64,000 bases of DNA from Streptomyces ferrugineus (lineage in GTDB: Bacteria > Actinomycetota > Actinomycetes > Streptomycetales > Streptomycetaceae). The notes below the pieces were generated by a model. The model was not told the origin of the DNA. It did not search any database and worked only from the letters and a program-made list of their open reading frames with translations. Below, in pieces: positions 47,230 through 56,620 of this stretch; positions within the stretch are counted from its first letter, which is position 1, and each line of letters begins with the position of its first letter. The translations under genes and the position numbers were made by a program. The stretch spans positions 3,286,001 through 3,350,000 of the forward strand of contig NZ_CP063373.1 in assembly GCF_015160855.1 (NCBI RefSeq), given 5' to 3'.

Positions 47230-48336
47230 ATGTACAAGCTTTTCTTCCGTCTGGTCTTCCAACGGATGGACCCCGAGCAGGCCCACCACCTGGCCTTCCG
47301 CTGGATCCGACTCGCCGTCGGGATCCCCGTGCTGCGCACCTTCGTCGCCGCCGCCCTCGCACCCCGCTACAAGGAGCTGCGCACCGAGGCCTTCGGGCTG
47401 CGCATGCACGGCCCCTTCGGGCTCGCCGCCGGCTTCGACAAGAACGCGGTCGCGATCGACGGGATGTCGATGCTGGGCTTCGACCACGTCGAGATCGGCA
47501 CGGTGACCGGCGAGGCGCAGCCGGGCAACCCCAAGCGGCGGCTGTTCCGGCTCGTGAAGGACCGGGCGCTGATCAACCGCATGGGCTTCAACAACGAGGG
47601 CTCGCTGGCCGTGGCGGCCCGCCTGGCGTCCCGTGAGCCGGTCTTCAGGACCGTCGTGGGCGTCAACATCGGCAAGACCAAGGTCGTCCCGGAGGCGGAG
47701 GCCGTCGGCGACTACGTGAAGTCGACCGAGCGGCTCGCGCCGTACGCCGACTACCTGGTCGTGAACGTCTCCTCGCCCAACACGCCCGGCCTGCGCGACC
47801 TCCAGGCCACCGAGGCCCTGCGGCCGCTGCTGAGCGCCGTCCGCGAGGCGGCCGACCGCACGGTCACCAGCCGTCGCGTCCCGCTCCTCGTGAAGATCGC
47901 GCCGGACCTCGCCGACGAGGACGTCGACGCCGTCGCGGACCTGGCCGTCGAACTCGGCCTGGACGGGATCATCGCCACCAACACCACCATCGCGCGCGAG
48001 GGGCTCGGTCTGAAGTCCGAACCCTCGCTTGTGAAGGAGACCGGCGGACTCTCCGGCGCCCCCCTGAAGGCCCGCTCCCTGGAGGTGCTGCGGCGCCTCT
48101 ACGCGCGCGTGGGCGACCGCATCACCCTCGTGGGCGTCGGCGGCATCGAGAACGCCGAGGACGCCTGGCAGCGCATCCTCGCCGGTGCCACGCTCGTGCA
48201 GGGATACAGCGCGTTCATCTACCAGGGGCCCTTCTGGGGCCGTGCCATCCACAAGGGCCTCGCCGCGCGCCTGCGCACGAGCCCGTACGCCACCCTCGCC
48301 GACGCGGTCGGCGCCGACGTGAGGAAGACGGCATGA
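47230..48336 (+). CDS. pyrD: Dihydroorotate dehydrogenase (quinone), class 2
   Basis: 368-residue FMN enzyme oxidising dihydroorotate to orotate. The N-terminal amphipathic helices ([20 protein letters not shown]) mark the membrane-associated class 2, [14 protein letters not shown] holds the catalytic Ser, and [11 protein letters not shown] binds the FMN phosphate. ATG 47230. Its stop overlaps the pyrF ATG. Confidence 0.96.
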   Translation: MYKLFFRLVFQRMDPEQAHHLAFRWIRLAVGIPVLRTFVAAALAPRYKELRTEAFGLRMHGPFGLAAGFDKNAVAIDGMSMLGFDHVEIGTVTGEAQPGNPKRRLFRLVKDRALINRMGFNNEGSLAVAARLASREPVFRTVVGVNIGKTKVVPEAEAVGDYVKSTERLAPYADYLVVNVSSPNTPGLRDLQATEALRPLLSAVREAADRTVTSRRVPLLVKIAPDLADEDVDAVADLAVELGLDGIIATNTTIAREGLGLKSEPSLVKETGGLSGAPLKARSLEVLRRLYARVGDRITLVGVGGIENAEDAWQRILAGATLVQGYSAFIYQGPFWGRAIHKGLAARLRTSPYATLADAVGADVRKTA

Positions 48337-49172
48337 CCGAGCCCTTCGGCGCACGACTGCGCCACGCCATGGACGAGCGCGGCCCGCTGTGCGTCGGCAT
48401 CGACCCGCACGCCTCCCTGCTCGCCGAATGGGGCCTGAACGACGATGTGGCCGGCCTTGAGCGCTTCAGCCGTACCGTCGTCGAGGCGATGGCCGACCGG
48501 GTCGCCGTACTCAAGCCGCAGAGCGCGTTCTTCGAGCGCTTCGGGTCGCGCGGTATCGCCGTCCTGGAGAAGTCGGTCGAGGAGGCGCGGGCGGCCGGTG
48601 CGCTGGTGGTGATGGACGCCAAGCGCGGCGACATCGGCTCGACCATGGCCGCGTACGCCGAGTCCTTCCTGAGCAAGGACTCCCCGCTGTTCTCCGACGC
48701 GCTGACCGTCTCGCCGTACCTCGGCTACGGATCGCTCTCGCCGGCCGTCGTGCTGGCCCGGCAGAGCGGCGCAGGCCTGTTCGTGCTCGCGCTGACCTCG
48801 AACCCCGAGGGCGGCGAGGTGCAGCACGCGGTCCGCGCCGACGGCCGCACCGTCGGCGCGACGATGCTGGCGCACCTGGCGGCCGAGAACGAGGGGGAGG
48901 AGCCCCTGGGCTCCTTCGGGGCGGTCGTCGGCGCGACGCTCGGCGACCTGTCGACGTACGACCTGTCCATCAACGGTCCGCTCCTCGCCCCCGGCATCGG
49001 GGCCCAGGGTGCTACGCCGGCGGATCTTCCGCGGGTCTTCGGCGCCGCGGTGCGCAATGTCGTCCCGAACGTCAGCCGGGGTGTGCTGCGGCACGGACCG
49101 GACGTCGTCGCGCTGCGTGAGGCCGCGTCACGCTTCGCCGACGAGATCGTCAGCGCTGTGTCGGGTGCGTGA
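48333..49172 (+). CDS. pyrF: Orotidine 5'-phosphate decarboxylase (type 2)
   Basis: 279-residue decarboxylase producing UMP, the last step of the operon's pathway. The catalytic DAKRGDIGST motif contains Asp95 and Lys97. The length and GIDPHASLL N terminus are those of the type 2 (mycobacterial) family. ATG 48333 overlaps pyrD. A 288-nt gap follows. Confidence 0.96.
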   Translation: MTEPFGARLRHAMDERGPLCVGIDPHASLLAEWGLNDDVAGLERFSRTVVEAMADRVAVLKPQSAFFERFGSRGIAVLEKSVEEARAAGALVVMDAKRGDIGSTMAAYAESFLSKDSPLFSDALTVSPYLGYGSLSPAVVLARQSGAGLFVLALTSNPEGGEVQHAVRADGRTVGATMLAHLAAENEGEEPLGSFGAVVGATLGDLSTYDLSINGPLLAPGIGAQGATPADLPRVFGAAVRNVVPNVSRGVLRHGPDVVALREAASRFADEIVSAVSGA

Positions 49173-49460
49173 CCGCCGTCAGGGGCGTTCGAGCCGGTCG
49201 CGGGAGTCCTCCGATGAGTGGCCCGCGGTCGGCTTGAGTCTGAATACATCCTCAAATCCGGGGCATTATGTCCTAAATGTCCGACCTGACAGAGGCTGAC
49301 CAGGACTTTTCCGCTGTTCTCGCTGACTCTGGCGGACTTGCCCGCTAGTCTCCGACGAGAGTCAACGGGCAAGCGTGTTGCTCGTGGCTCCCCAGGTGTG
49401 GGGCGACTAGGTTCCTCACCGGTCCGTATCCGACAGTTCGACATCCGAGGTGACGTAGGC
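49173..49460 (+). promoter_or_regulatory. sihF: pyrF-sIHF intergenic region
   Basis: 288 nt without a gene. It contains an 8-bp inverted repeat, CTTGCCCG (49337-49344) and CGGGCAAG (49366-49373), spaced by 21 nt, plus AT-richer stretches around 49240-49280 that are likely promoter territory. I could not assign -10/-35 boxes with confidence. Confidence 0.4.
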
Positions 49461-49784
49461 GTGGCTCTTCCGCCCCTTACCCCTGAACAGCGCGCAGCCG
49501 CGCTCGAAAAGGCCGCCGCGGCTCGCCGGGAGCGGGCCGAGGTCAAGAATCGACTCAAGCACTCCGGCGCCTCCCTTCACGAGGTCATCAAGCAGGGCCA
49601 GGAGAACGACGTCATCGGCAAGATGAAGGTCTCCGCACTGCTCGAGTCCCTGCCGGGCGTGGGCAAGGTCCGCGCCAAGCAGATCATGGAGCGACTCGGC
49701 ATCTCCGAGAGCCGCCGCGTGCGTGGCCTCGGCTCCAACCAGATCGCCTCCCTGGAGCGTGAGTTCGGCAGCACCGGCTCCTGA
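49461..49784 (+). CDS. sihF: Streptomyces integration host factor sIHF
   Basis: 107-residue nucleoid-associated protein unrelated in fold to HU/IHF-alpha-beta. It has a long N-terminal basic helix ([20 protein letters not shown]) and a helix-two-turn-helix DNA-binding segment ([20 protein letters not shown]). It binds DNA non-specifically, alters supercoiling and affects sporulation and antibiotics in S. coelicolor. GTG 49461 matches the known protein; the frame is open upstream but not translated. gmk follows after 59 nt. Confidence 0.95.
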   Translation: MALPPLTPEQRAAALEKAAAARRERAEVKNRLKHSGASLHEVIKQGQENDVIGKMKVSALLESLPGVGKVRAKQIMERLGISESRRVRGLGSNQIASLEREFGSTGS

Positions 49785-49807
49785 GTCCCGGCTCTTGGGA
49801 CAGGGAG

Positions 49808-49824
49808 TCCCGGGCACTCCGGGA
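49808..49824 (+). terminator. Small hairpin between sIHF and gmk
   Basis: TCCCGG (49808-49813) pairs with CCGGGA (49819-49824) around a 5-nt loop. Only 6 bp, so a weak terminator at best. Confidence 0.35.
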
Positions 49825-49843
49825 TTGCTGGAATAATCGCTGC

Positions 49844-50401
49844 ATGAGTGAACGTCCGCGGCTGACCGTGCTCTCCGGCCCCTCCGGGGTCGGCAAGAGC
49901 ACGGTCGTCGCCCATATGCGCAAGGAACACCCCGAGGTCTGGCTCTCGGTGTCGGCGACGACCCGCAAGCCCCGCCCCGGCGAGCGGCATGGAGTCCACT
50001 ACTTCTTCGTCACCGACGACGAGATGGACAAGCTGATCGCCAACGGCGAGCTGCTGGAGTGGGCCGAGTTCGCCGGCAACCGCTACGGCACGCCGCGTGC
50101 GGCCGTGCTGGAGCGGCTGGAGGCGGGTGAGCCCGTCCTGCTGGAGATCGACCTCCAGGGCGCGCGGCAGGTCCGCGAGTCCATGGCCGAGTCTCACCTG
50201 GTGTTCCTGGCTCCTCCCTCCTGGGAGGAGCTCGTGCGCAGACTCACCGGACGGGGCACCGAGCCGCCCGAGGTGATCGAGCGTCGGCTGGACGCGGCGA
50301 AGGTCGAGCTGGCGGCCGAGCCGGAGTTCGACGTGACCTTGGTCAACACCTCCGTCGAGGACGTGGCGCGCGAGCTGCTAGCCTTGATGGACGTTGTGTG
50401 A
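49844..50401 (+). CDS. gmk: Guanylate kinase
   Basis: 185-residue P-loop kinase phosphorylating GMP to GDP. Walker A is [10 protein letters not shown] (about residues 10-19), GMP-binding [13 protein letters not shown] and HGVHYFFV follow, and the lid contains [22 protein letters not shown] 49844. Neighbours sIHF, rpoZ and coaBC form the usual actinobacterial order. Confidence 0.96.
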   Translation: MSERPRLTVLSGPSGVGKSTVVAHMRKEHPEVWLSVSATTRKPRPGERHGVHYFFVTDDEMDKLIANGELLEWAEFAGNRYGTPRAAVLERLEAGEPVLLEIDLQGARQVRESMAESHLVFLAPPSWEELVRRLTGRGTEPPEVIERRLDAAKVELAAEPEFDVTLVNTSVEDVARELLALMDVV

Positions 50402-50405
50402 TCGT

Positions 50406-50421
50406 GCCTGACCCTTCAGGC
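50406..50421 (+). terminator. Small hairpin after gmk
   Basis: GCCTGA (50406-50411) pairs with TCAGGC (50416-50421) around CCCT, 5 nt after the gmk stop, followed by a T-containing stretch. A modest terminator or processing element before rpoZ. Confidence 0.4.
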
Positions 50422-50466
50422 TTGATCATTCACACTGAATCTTTCCCATCCATCGGAAGGTAGAGC

Positions 50467-50739
50467 GTGTCCTCTTCCATCTCCGCGCCCGAGGGCATCA
50501 TCAACCCGCCGATCGACGAGCTTCTCGAGGCCACCGACTCGAAGTACAGCCTCGTGATCTACGCGGCCAAGCGGGCCCGCCAGATCAACGCGTACTACTC
50601 GCAGCTCGGCGAGGGCCTCCTCGAGTACGTCGGTCCGCTCGTCGACACCCACGTCCACGAGAAGCCGCTCTCGATCGCCCTGCGCGAGATCAACGCGGGT
50701 CTGCTGACGTCCGAGGCCGTCGAGGGCCCGGCGCAGTAA
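50467..50739 (+). CDS. rpoZ: RNA polymerase omega subunit
   Basis: 90-residue omega subunit that helps assemble beta-prime; in Streptomyces its loss impairs differentiation. The core [26 protein letters not shown] and the C-terminal [16 protein letters not shown] are characteristic. GTG 50467 with GGAAGG upstream. A 15-bp hairpin follows. Confidence 0.96.
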   Translation: MSSSISAPEGIINPPIDELLEATDSKYSLVIYAAKRARQINAYYSQLGEGLLEYVGPLVDTHVHEKPLSIALREINAGLLTSEAVEGPAQ

Positions 50740-50768
50740 GTAGTATTTTCAGCTTTGAGCTGGCTTTT

Positions 50769-50803
50769 CCACAGGCCCGGCAGCCCGACTGCCGGGCCTG
50801 TGG
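50769..50803 (+). terminator. Terminator after rpoZ
   Basis: CCACAGGCCCGGCAG (50769-50783) pairs perfectly with 50789-50803 around CCCGA, 29 nt after the rpoZ stop. Directly upstream of the coaBC leader repeat. Confidence 0.85.
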
Positions 50804-50810
50804 TCTGCTC

Positions 50811-50850
50811 GGGGGTGCGGGGGTGCGGGGGTGCGGGGGTGCGGGGGTCG
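50811..50850 (+). repeat. G5-TGC tandem octamer repeat in the coaBC leader
   Basis: Four perfect copies of GGGGGTGC (50811-50842) and a fifth variant GGGGGTCG. Five G5 tracts separated by 3 nt on the coding strand could form a G-quadruplex in DNA or mRNA. It sits 53 nt upstream of the coaBC start. Confidence 0.85.
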
Positions 50851-50902
50851 TCCCCCGCTGTGATGCAGCATGGAGTCGTCGGTTCAACGAGTGGGAGTCC
50901 CG

Positions 50903-52114
50903 GTGGACAAGCCGAAGGTCGTTCTGGGGGTCAGCGGCGGCATCGCCGCGTACAAGGCGTGTGAGCTGCTGCGCAGACTCACGGAGTCCGGCCATGACGT
51001 CCGGGTCGTGCCGACCGCCTCCGCACTGCACTTCGTCGGCGCCGCCACCTGGTCCGCCCTGTCCGGCAACCCCGTCTCGACCGAGGTCTGGGACGACGTC
51101 CACGAGGTCCCGCACGTCCGCATCGGCCAGCACGCCGACCTGGTCATCGTCGCCCCGGCCACGGCCGACACCCTCGCCAGAGCCGCGCACGGCCTCGCCG
51201 ACGACCTGCTCACCAACACCCTGCTCACGGCCCGCTGCCCGGTGGTCTTCGCCCCCGCCATGCACACCGAGATGTGGGAGCATCCGGCCACTCAGGAGAA
51301 CGTGGCGACGCTGCGCCGGCGCGGCGCGGTCGTCATCGAGCCCGCCGTCGGCCGCCTCACCGGCGTCGACACCGGGAAGGGCCGACTGCCCGAGCCGGCC
51401 GAGATCTTCGAGGTCTGCCGCCGGGTGCTGGCCCGGGGCGTCACCGAGCCGGACCTCGAGGGCCGCCATGTCGTCATCAGCGCCGGCGGCACGCGCGAGC
51501 CCCTCGACCCCGTCCGCTTCCTCGGCAACCGCTCCTCCGGCAAGCAGGGCTACGCCCTCGCCCGCACCGCCGCCGCCCGGGGCGCCCGGGTCACGCTGAT
51601 CTCCGCCAACGCCGCGCTGCCCGACCCGGCGGGCGTGGACGTCGTGCCGGTCGGCACCGCCGTGCAGCTGCGGGAGGCGGTCCTCAAGGCGGCGTCGGAC
51701 GCCGACGCGGTGGTGATGGCGGCCGCGGTCGCCGACTTCCGCCCGGCGACGTACGCGGCCGGGAAGATCAAGAAGAAGGACGACCAGGAGCCGGAGCCCA
51801 TCGTCCTGGTGCGGAATCCGGACATCCTCGCGGAGATCTCGACCGACCGCGCCCGCCCCGGTCAGGTGATCGTCGGCTTCGCGGCCGAGACGGACGACGT
51901 CCTGGCCAACGGCCGCAAGAAGCTGGAGCGCAAGGGGTGTGACCTGCTCGTGGTGAACGAGGTGGGGGAGCGCAAGACCTTCGGCTCCGAGGAGAACGAG
52001 GCGGTGGTCCTGGGCGCCGACGGCAGCGAGACTCCGGTACCGCACGGGCCCAAGGAGGCCCTGGCCGAAACTGTGTGGGACCTGGTGGCGCGACGGCTGG
52101 GGGGAAATGTTTGA
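50903..52114 (+). CDS. coaBC: Bifunctional phosphopantothenoylcysteine decarboxylase / phosphopantothenate-cysteine ligase
   Basis: 403-residue CoaBC of coenzyme A synthesis. The N-terminal flavin domain has LGVSGGIAAYKACELLR, PHVRIGQHADLVIVAPATADT and PAMHTEMWEHPA; the C-terminal ligase has SAGGTREPLDPVRFLGNRSS, the KxKK-type loop AGKIKKK and the CTP site. Of the three possible starts (ATG 50870, GTG 50891, GTG 50903) I chose 50903, because GGGAG lies 5 nt upstream and homologues start at this DKPKVVLG peptide. Confidence 0.93.
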   Translation: MDKPKVVLGVSGGIAAYKACELLRRLTESGHDVRVVPTASALHFVGAATWSALSGNPVSTEVWDDVHEVPHVRIGQHADLVIVAPATADTLARAAHGLADDLLTNTLLTARCPVVFAPAMHTEMWEHPATQENVATLRRRGAVVIEPAVGRLTGVDTGKGRLPEPAEIFEVCRRVLARGVTEPDLEGRHVVISAGGTREPLDPVRFLGNRSSGKQGYALARTAAARGARVTLISANAALPDPAGVDVVPVGTAVQLREAVLKAASDADAVVMAAAVADFRPATYAAGKIKKKDDQEPEPIVLVRNPDILAEISTDRARPGQVIVGFAAETDDVLANGRKKLERKGCDLLVVNEVGERKTFGSEENEAVVLGADGSETPVPHGPKEALAETVWDLVARRLGGNV

Positions 52115-52344
52115 TGCGCTCGGGCCGCACCGGAGGCTTCCTCGATTCCGGTGTGGCGTCCCTGGTCAAGGGCAGGTGACATTGGGCAGAATGCCCGTGC
52201 CGCAGGTCACAGCCCTCCCGAGAGGCGAGACAGGGGGTCCGTGACCGGGCGCGACAGATAAACTGTCCTCGGACGACGTCGGGCGCAGCCCCCGTCCCGT
52301 CCGCCAATGATCAGCCAGCAGCCGCTGCAACCACAGGGAGCGTT

Positions 52345-53553
52345 GTGTCCCGTCGCCTGTTCACCTCGGAGTCCGTGACCGAGGGTCACCCCGACAAGAT
52401 CGCTGACCAGATCAGCGACACCATTCTCGACGCGCTTCTGCGCGAGGACCCGACGTCCCGGGTCGCCGTCGAGACCCTGATCACGACCGGCCTGGTACAC
52501 GTGGCCGGAGAGGTTACGACCAAGACGTACGCGGACATCGCGACGCTGGTCCGCAACAAGATCCTCGAGATCGGCTACGACTCCTCCAAGAAGGGCTTCG
52601 ACGGCGCCTCCTGCGGCGTGTCGGTGTCGATCGGCGCGCAGTCCCCCGACATCGCGCAGGGCGTGGACACGGCGTACGAGTCCCGGGTCGAGGGCGACGA
52701 GGACGAGCTGGACCGTCAGGGCGCCGGTGACCAGGGCCTGATGTTCGGCTACGCGACGGACGAGACGCCCACGCTGATGCCGCTGCCGATCTTCCTGGCG
52801 CACCGCCTGTCCAAGCGCCTGTCCGAGGTCCGCAAGAACGGCACCATCCCCTACCTGCGCCCGGACGGCAAGACGCAGGTCACCATCGAGTACGACGGCG
52901 ACAAGGCGGTCCGTCTGGACACGGTGGTCGTCTCCTCGCAGCACGCCTCCGACATCGACCTGGACTCGCTGCTGGCTCCCGACATCCGGGAGTTCGTGGT
53001 CGAGCCGGAGCTGAAGGCGCTCCTCGACGACGGCATCAAGCTGGACACCGAGAACTACCGCCTCCTGGTCAACCCCACCGGCCGCTTCGAGATCGGCGGT
53101 CCGATGGGCGACGCGGGCCTGACCGGCCGGAAGATCATCATCGACACCTACGGCGGCATGGCCCGCCACGGCGGCGGCGCCTTCTCCGGCAAGGACCCGT
53201 CCAAGGTGGACCGCTCGGCGGCGTACGCGATGCGCTGGGTCGCCAAGAACGTCGTCGCGGCCGGCCTGGCCTCGCGCTGCGAGGCGCAGGTGGCGTACGC
53301 GATCGGCAAGGCCGAGCCGGTCGGCTTGTTCGTCGAGACCTTCGGCACCGCCAAGATCGACACCGAGAAGATCGAGAAGGCCATCGACGAGGTCTTCGAC
53401 CTCCGCCCGGCGGCCATCATCCGCGACCTGGACCTGCTCCGCCCGATCTACGCCCAGACGGCCGCCTACGGCCACTTCGGCCGCGAGCTGCCGGAGTTCA
53501 CCTGGGAGCGCACGGACCGGGTGGAGGCGCTGCGGAAGGCGGCGGGGCTGTAG
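52345..53553 (+). CDS. metK: S-adenosylmethionine synthase
   Basis: 402-residue enzyme forming SAM from methionine and ATP. Signatures: [13 protein letters not shown] at the N terminus, the [16 protein letters not shown] hexapeptide and the P-loop-like [22 protein letters not shown] 52345 gives full length. The 230-nt upstream gap shows no recognisable SAM riboswitch. A bidirectional hairpin separates it from the convergent TIR cassette. Confidence 0.97.
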   Translation: MSRRLFTSESVTEGHPDKIADQISDTILDALLREDPTSRVAVETLITTGLVHVAGEVTTKTYADIATLVRNKILEIGYDSSKKGFDGASCGVSVSIGAQSPDIAQGVDTAYESRVEGDEDELDRQGAGDQGLMFGYATDETPTLMPLPIFLAHRLSKRLSEVRKNGTIPYLRPDGKTQVTIEYDGDKAVRLDTVVVSSQHASDIDLDSLLAPDIREFVVEPELKALLDDGIKLDTENYRLLVNPTGRFEIGGPMGDAGLTGRKIIIDTYGGMARHGGGAFSGKDPSKVDRSAAYAMRWVAKNVVAAGLASRCEAQVAYAIGKAEPVGLFVETFGTAKIDTEKIEKAIDEVFDLRPAAIIRDLDLLRPIYAQTAAYGHFGRELPEFTWERTDRVEALRKAAGL

Positions 53554-53577
53554 GGCCCGGCGCCACGAGGTCGTAGG

Positions 53578-53606
53578 AGGCCCGGTTCCCTTCGGGGGCC
53601 GGGCCT
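53578..53606. terminator. Bidirectional terminator between metK and the TIR cassette
   Basis: AGGCCCGG (53578-53585) pairs with CCGGGCCT (53599-53606), with an inner CCC-TTCG-GGG stem and UUCG tetraloop. It lies 25 nt after metK and 10 nt from the end of the convergent membrane-protein gene. Confidence 0.75.
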
Positions 53607-53615
53607 CGGCGTTTG

Positions 53616-54722
53616 TCAGGTGTCGTGCGGCCGGTCGAAGTCGGTGTCGACATCCGCCGGCGCCGGTCCGGCACCGTTCGTGTGCGGAGGAGCCTGCGCG
53701 CCGCCGAAGCGGCGGCGTATCTCGTCGGCGGTCACCGCGTCCCGGGAGGCGATCGCCATCGCCACCTGATCGGCGACGAGCGCGGCCTCGTCCTCCCCGG
53801 GACGGAATCCGACCTTGCGGAAGAAGTCCGAGAACAGATCCGCCGGGGTGGCAAGGTGCTCGAACGGAGTCTCTCCCGGGTCGGGGGCCGCCATGATCCG
53901 GTCGTGCTCCGGGCCGGGCGGGTACGCCTCCGGGACCAGGTACCGGAAGGGTTCGTCGACCTCCCGGTCGTTTGCCGCTGAGGAGAGCCGGGCGAGGAGT
54001 CCGATGTCCTTGACGGTCTTCTCGACGTGGTCGTCGTTCTTCGCCAGCCACCACACGACCGCGCTGCCCGTGCTCGTGAGGACGTCGTCGCCCAGGTACT
54101 CGCGTTTGTTCTGCTCGTACTTGCGCTGGTGCTCCCACACGGCCTCGTCCTTGCGGATCGCCGCCAACCGGTCCAGCCGTTCCTGGTCCTGCTCCGTGAG
54201 GGTGAGCTCGACTTCCAACGCCATCGCGTGCAGATGACCGTCGTGGTCCGCCTCCATGACTCCCAGCGCGGCATTGAGCTGATGCTGGACGAGAGAGCTT
54301 CTGAAGGGATGCATGGTGGCGGTGATCCGGCCGGCGCGGGCGAGTACGGCCTGCACGGCCAGCGCTCCGGGGTTGATCAACTGGTCGCTCGCCGCAGGGT
54401 CGGTCGGGGTCCAGCGCACCCTGGCCGAGAACAGGAAGTCGTAGTCGGCCTCCCTGCTGGGCAGCGGGACCCGGCTCACGTACTGCTCCCGGCGTTCCAC
54501 GGGTGGGGGAGCCGGTTGCTCGATCAGGGATCCCGGCGGGAACGGATCGCTCCTGCGCGCGCGGATGGCCGAGTACGTCGCGAGGGACCAGGCGGCGAGG
54601 AGCACCGCGATCGCGCTCAGCCAGATCCACAGGGGCCAGTGCAGTGTCAGCCCGAGGATGAGGACGAGCAGCGCGCTGATCAGGCTCAGGAACGCCGAGA
54701 CGGTCTTCTGGCCGGAACTCAT
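53616..54722 (-). CDS. Two-helix membrane protein of the TIR cassette
   Basis: 368 residues, family not recognised. Two adjacent N-terminal membrane helices (about 10-26 and 29-50) are followed by a Pro-rich linker and a large soluble part. Residues about 92-180 look like alternating strands and a helix ending in ALEVELTLTEQDQERL, then a long charged helix (about 175-210); the arrangement recalls SPFH/band-7 proteins but only weakly. ATG 54722 has GGAGGAG 8 nt upstream and overlaps the NTPase stop (ATGA). Last gene of the cassette; could be a membrane effector, sensor or anchor. Confidence 0.8.
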   Translation of the reverse strand: MSSGQKTVSAFLSLISALLVLILGLTLHWPLWIWLSAIAVLLAAWSLATYSAIRARRSDPFPPGSLIEQPAPPPVERREQYVSRVPLPSREADYDFLFSARVRWTPTDPAASDQLINPGALAVQAVLARAGRITATMHPFRSSLVQHQLNAALGVMEADHDGHLHAMALEVELTLTEQDQERLDRLAAIRKDEAVWEHQRKYEQNKREYLGDDVLTSTGSAVVWWLAKNDDHVEKTVKDIGLLARLSSAANDREVDEPFRYLVPEAYPPGPEHDRIMAAPDPGETPFEHLATPADLFSDFFRKVGFRPGEDEAALVADQVAMAIASRDAVTADEIRRRFGGAQAPPHTNGAGPAPADVDTDFDRPHDT

Positions 54723-56620
54723 GACGGGGACTCCTCCAGGTCGGGCGCGCGATGGGTGAAGCGGGCACGCTGCGCGGTGTTGATCGATTGCAGGAGGTGC
54801 GAGGCCAGGTCGGGCGAAACGGTCCGGCGGGCGTCCGCGTAGATGCGGCTGAGCACCGGATAACGCATGTCGGAGGCGTCCACCAGGATGCTCAGCGCCG
54901 CCTCGACGAGAGCCTCGCCCTTGGTCCGGTCCGCGGTGACCAGCCAGCGTGTGGTGCAGCGCGCCCAGCGATTCGGGGTGAGCAGATCGAAAGCCATGCG
55001 CCAGCAGGAGGTGAGCCACTCCCGTGGCGGTGCGGTGAGGAGGAAGCCGTCGGGCAACCCCGTCAAGTCCAGGAACAGATCCGCGTCGGCGCGGTGATGA
55101 CGTTCGGCCTGCGCGGTGGCCAGCCTGGCGAGCAGCCGCCGCTGCAGCCGGACGTCCTGGCTGACGTGGTCGAGCAGAGCCCGGCGGGCCACCACGCTCG
55201 GGTGCGACTCGTTGCGGGCCAGGTGGTGAAGCCGTACCAGTGCGGGTTCGGGGTGGTGGACCGACATCACCTTCGCGCAGACCTCGACCAGCACGTCGCG
55301 CAGATGCTTCGACGGGCGGCCCGTGCTCCAGGCGTAGATCCTCGATCGGAACTCGCCACCGGACCGCTCGTTCTCGAGGCCCCGTTTGAGGAGGTGAGCG
55401 GCTGCCCGTACCTCGGTCGCGCGGTGCGCCGAGTCCCGCGTCCACCGTTCGACGAGTTTGGTGAGGCGTTCGGTGTCATCTGTGCTCACACACAGGTCGG
55501 TGAATCGCGCCACCAGTTCGGCCAAGTCGGACTCGTCGAGTCCTCGCAGCCTCAAGGCTTTGACCAGCCAGTTGTTGAGCGGCTCCCGAACGTCGGGCAG
55601 GTCGGTCCAGAAGCGGTGGCGTGCCGCTTCCGCGACGCCTGGTTCGGTGAAGTGCACCCGTGCGTCCGAGTCGAGTTCGGCTCCCACGGTCTCCAGCCGC
55701 AGGGAGAGTCCCTTGTGTTCCAGGAGCGGGCGGTCGTCATGGGTGGAACCCGCCTCATCGACGAGGAGGTTCGTGGCGCGGTGCACCGCCTCGGCGGGTG
55801 CGCCTTCCAGCATGGCCGCCGTGAGGAACAGGGCGCGCTGTCTGCCCTTGCGCAGGCCCTGGATGGCCTCGGCGACATCGCGGGTGCGGTCCTTCTGAGC
55901 CGCCAGGGCGGCCTCGCACCAGGAGGCGAAGTCGCCCGGCCCACGGGCGGCGACGCCGATTCGTTCCGCCAGCCGGCCCACGTCCCGCAGCGGAGGCCCA
56001 CTGTCCAAATAGGTGCGCAAGGCGGGAGGTGCCAGATCCCGGACGCTCTCATGGACCCCGGCGAGCCACAGATGCCGGTTGACGGCTTCCCAGGCGTCGG
56101 GACGGCCGATCTTCCTGCGGAACTGCGTGAACTGCGGCCCGAGCTGCTCCTCGAACGGGCGCGGCAGGACCAGGGCGAGAAAGGCGCCCTGAGCCAGGAC
56201 CTCATGCCGGAACCCGGACAGCTCGTCGTGCACCTTGCGCCAGGTCCGCTCGTCCACCGACGTCAGGTCGAGGAGCATACGGTCCTGTTCGCCGACGAGG
56301 TCGAGGGAGAGCCACTGCCCGGAGGGCACCTCGGGTTCCTCCGGCGTGAGTTCGTGATAGGTGCCCCTGCCCTGCGGGAGTTCGCACAGCAGGACGCGGG
56401 CCGCCGAGCTGCGTCCGCTGCCGGCTTCCCCGTGAAGGATGACCGTGTGCTCGCCCGCCAGGACGTCGTACGCCGCACCCATACCGTCGGGCCGCGCGAA
56501 CTGTTGCTGCAGTCGAGCGAGTTGATCGTCGGCGACGCGGCGTGGCGTCGACGGGGGAGTCCGCAGGAGCGGCTCGGTTCCGACGTAGACGTTGTAGGTG
56601 TCCCCGTTTCGATCGCTCAC
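54719..56620 (-). CDS. Large P-loop NTPase-like protein of the TIR cassette
   Basis: 633 residues, family not recognised. The N terminus has a short NGDTYNVYVGT element (residues 5-15) resembling the TIR protein's tail. A P-loop follows at 64-71 (GEAGSGRS) with Arg70 where Walker A normally has Lys; RMLLDLTSVDE (114-124) is a possible Walker B and FLALVLPRPFEEQL (147-160) fits a STAND-like sensor segment. The rest is Arg/Leu-rich helices, possibly a repeat sensor. GTG 56620 overlaps the TIR stop (GTGA), the stop overlaps the membrane-protein ATG, so all three are coupled. Likely a signal-sensing switch. Confidence 0.82.
   Translation of the reverse strand: MSDRNGDTYNVYVGTEPLLRTPPSTPRRVADDQLARLQQQFARPDGMGAAYDVLAGEHTVILHGEAGSGRSSAARVLLCELPQGRGTYHELTPEEPEVPSGQWLSLDLVGEQDRMLLDLTSVDERTWRKVHDELSGFRHEVLAQGAFLALVLPRPFEEQLGPQFTQFRRKIGRPDAWEAVNRHLWLAGVHESVRDLAPPALRTYLDSGPPLRDVGRLAERIGVAARGPGDFASWCEAALAAQKDRTRDVAEAIQGLRKGRQRALFLTAAMLEGAPAEAVHRATNLLVDEAGSTHDDRPLLEHKGLSLRLETVGAELDSDARVHFTEPGVAEAARHRFWTDLPDVREPLNNWLVKALRLRGLDESDLAELVARFTDLCVSTDDTERLTKLVERWTRDSAHRATEVRAAAHLLKRGLENERSGGEFRSRIYAWSTGRPSKHLRDVLVEVCAKVMSVHHPEPALVRLHHLARNESHPSVVARRALLDHVSQDVRLQRRLLARLATAQAERHHRADADLFLDLTGLPDGFLLTAPPREWLTSCWRMAFDLLTPNRWARCTTRWLVTADRTKGEALVEAALSILVDASDMRYPVLSRIYADARRTVSPDLASHLLQSINTAQRARFTHRAPDLEESPS

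Noticed and set aside
52115..52344. Possible SAM riboswitch upstream of metK
   Set aside because: The 230-nt leader shows no SAM-I, SAM-II or SAM-IV core that I can recognise and no terminator/antiterminator pair; only a weak TAAACT-like -10 box.
52207..54768. 853-codon antisense frame over metK continuing into the membrane-protein gene region
   Set aside because: It is a shadow of metK and of the cassette genes, with no family motif and no ribosome site.
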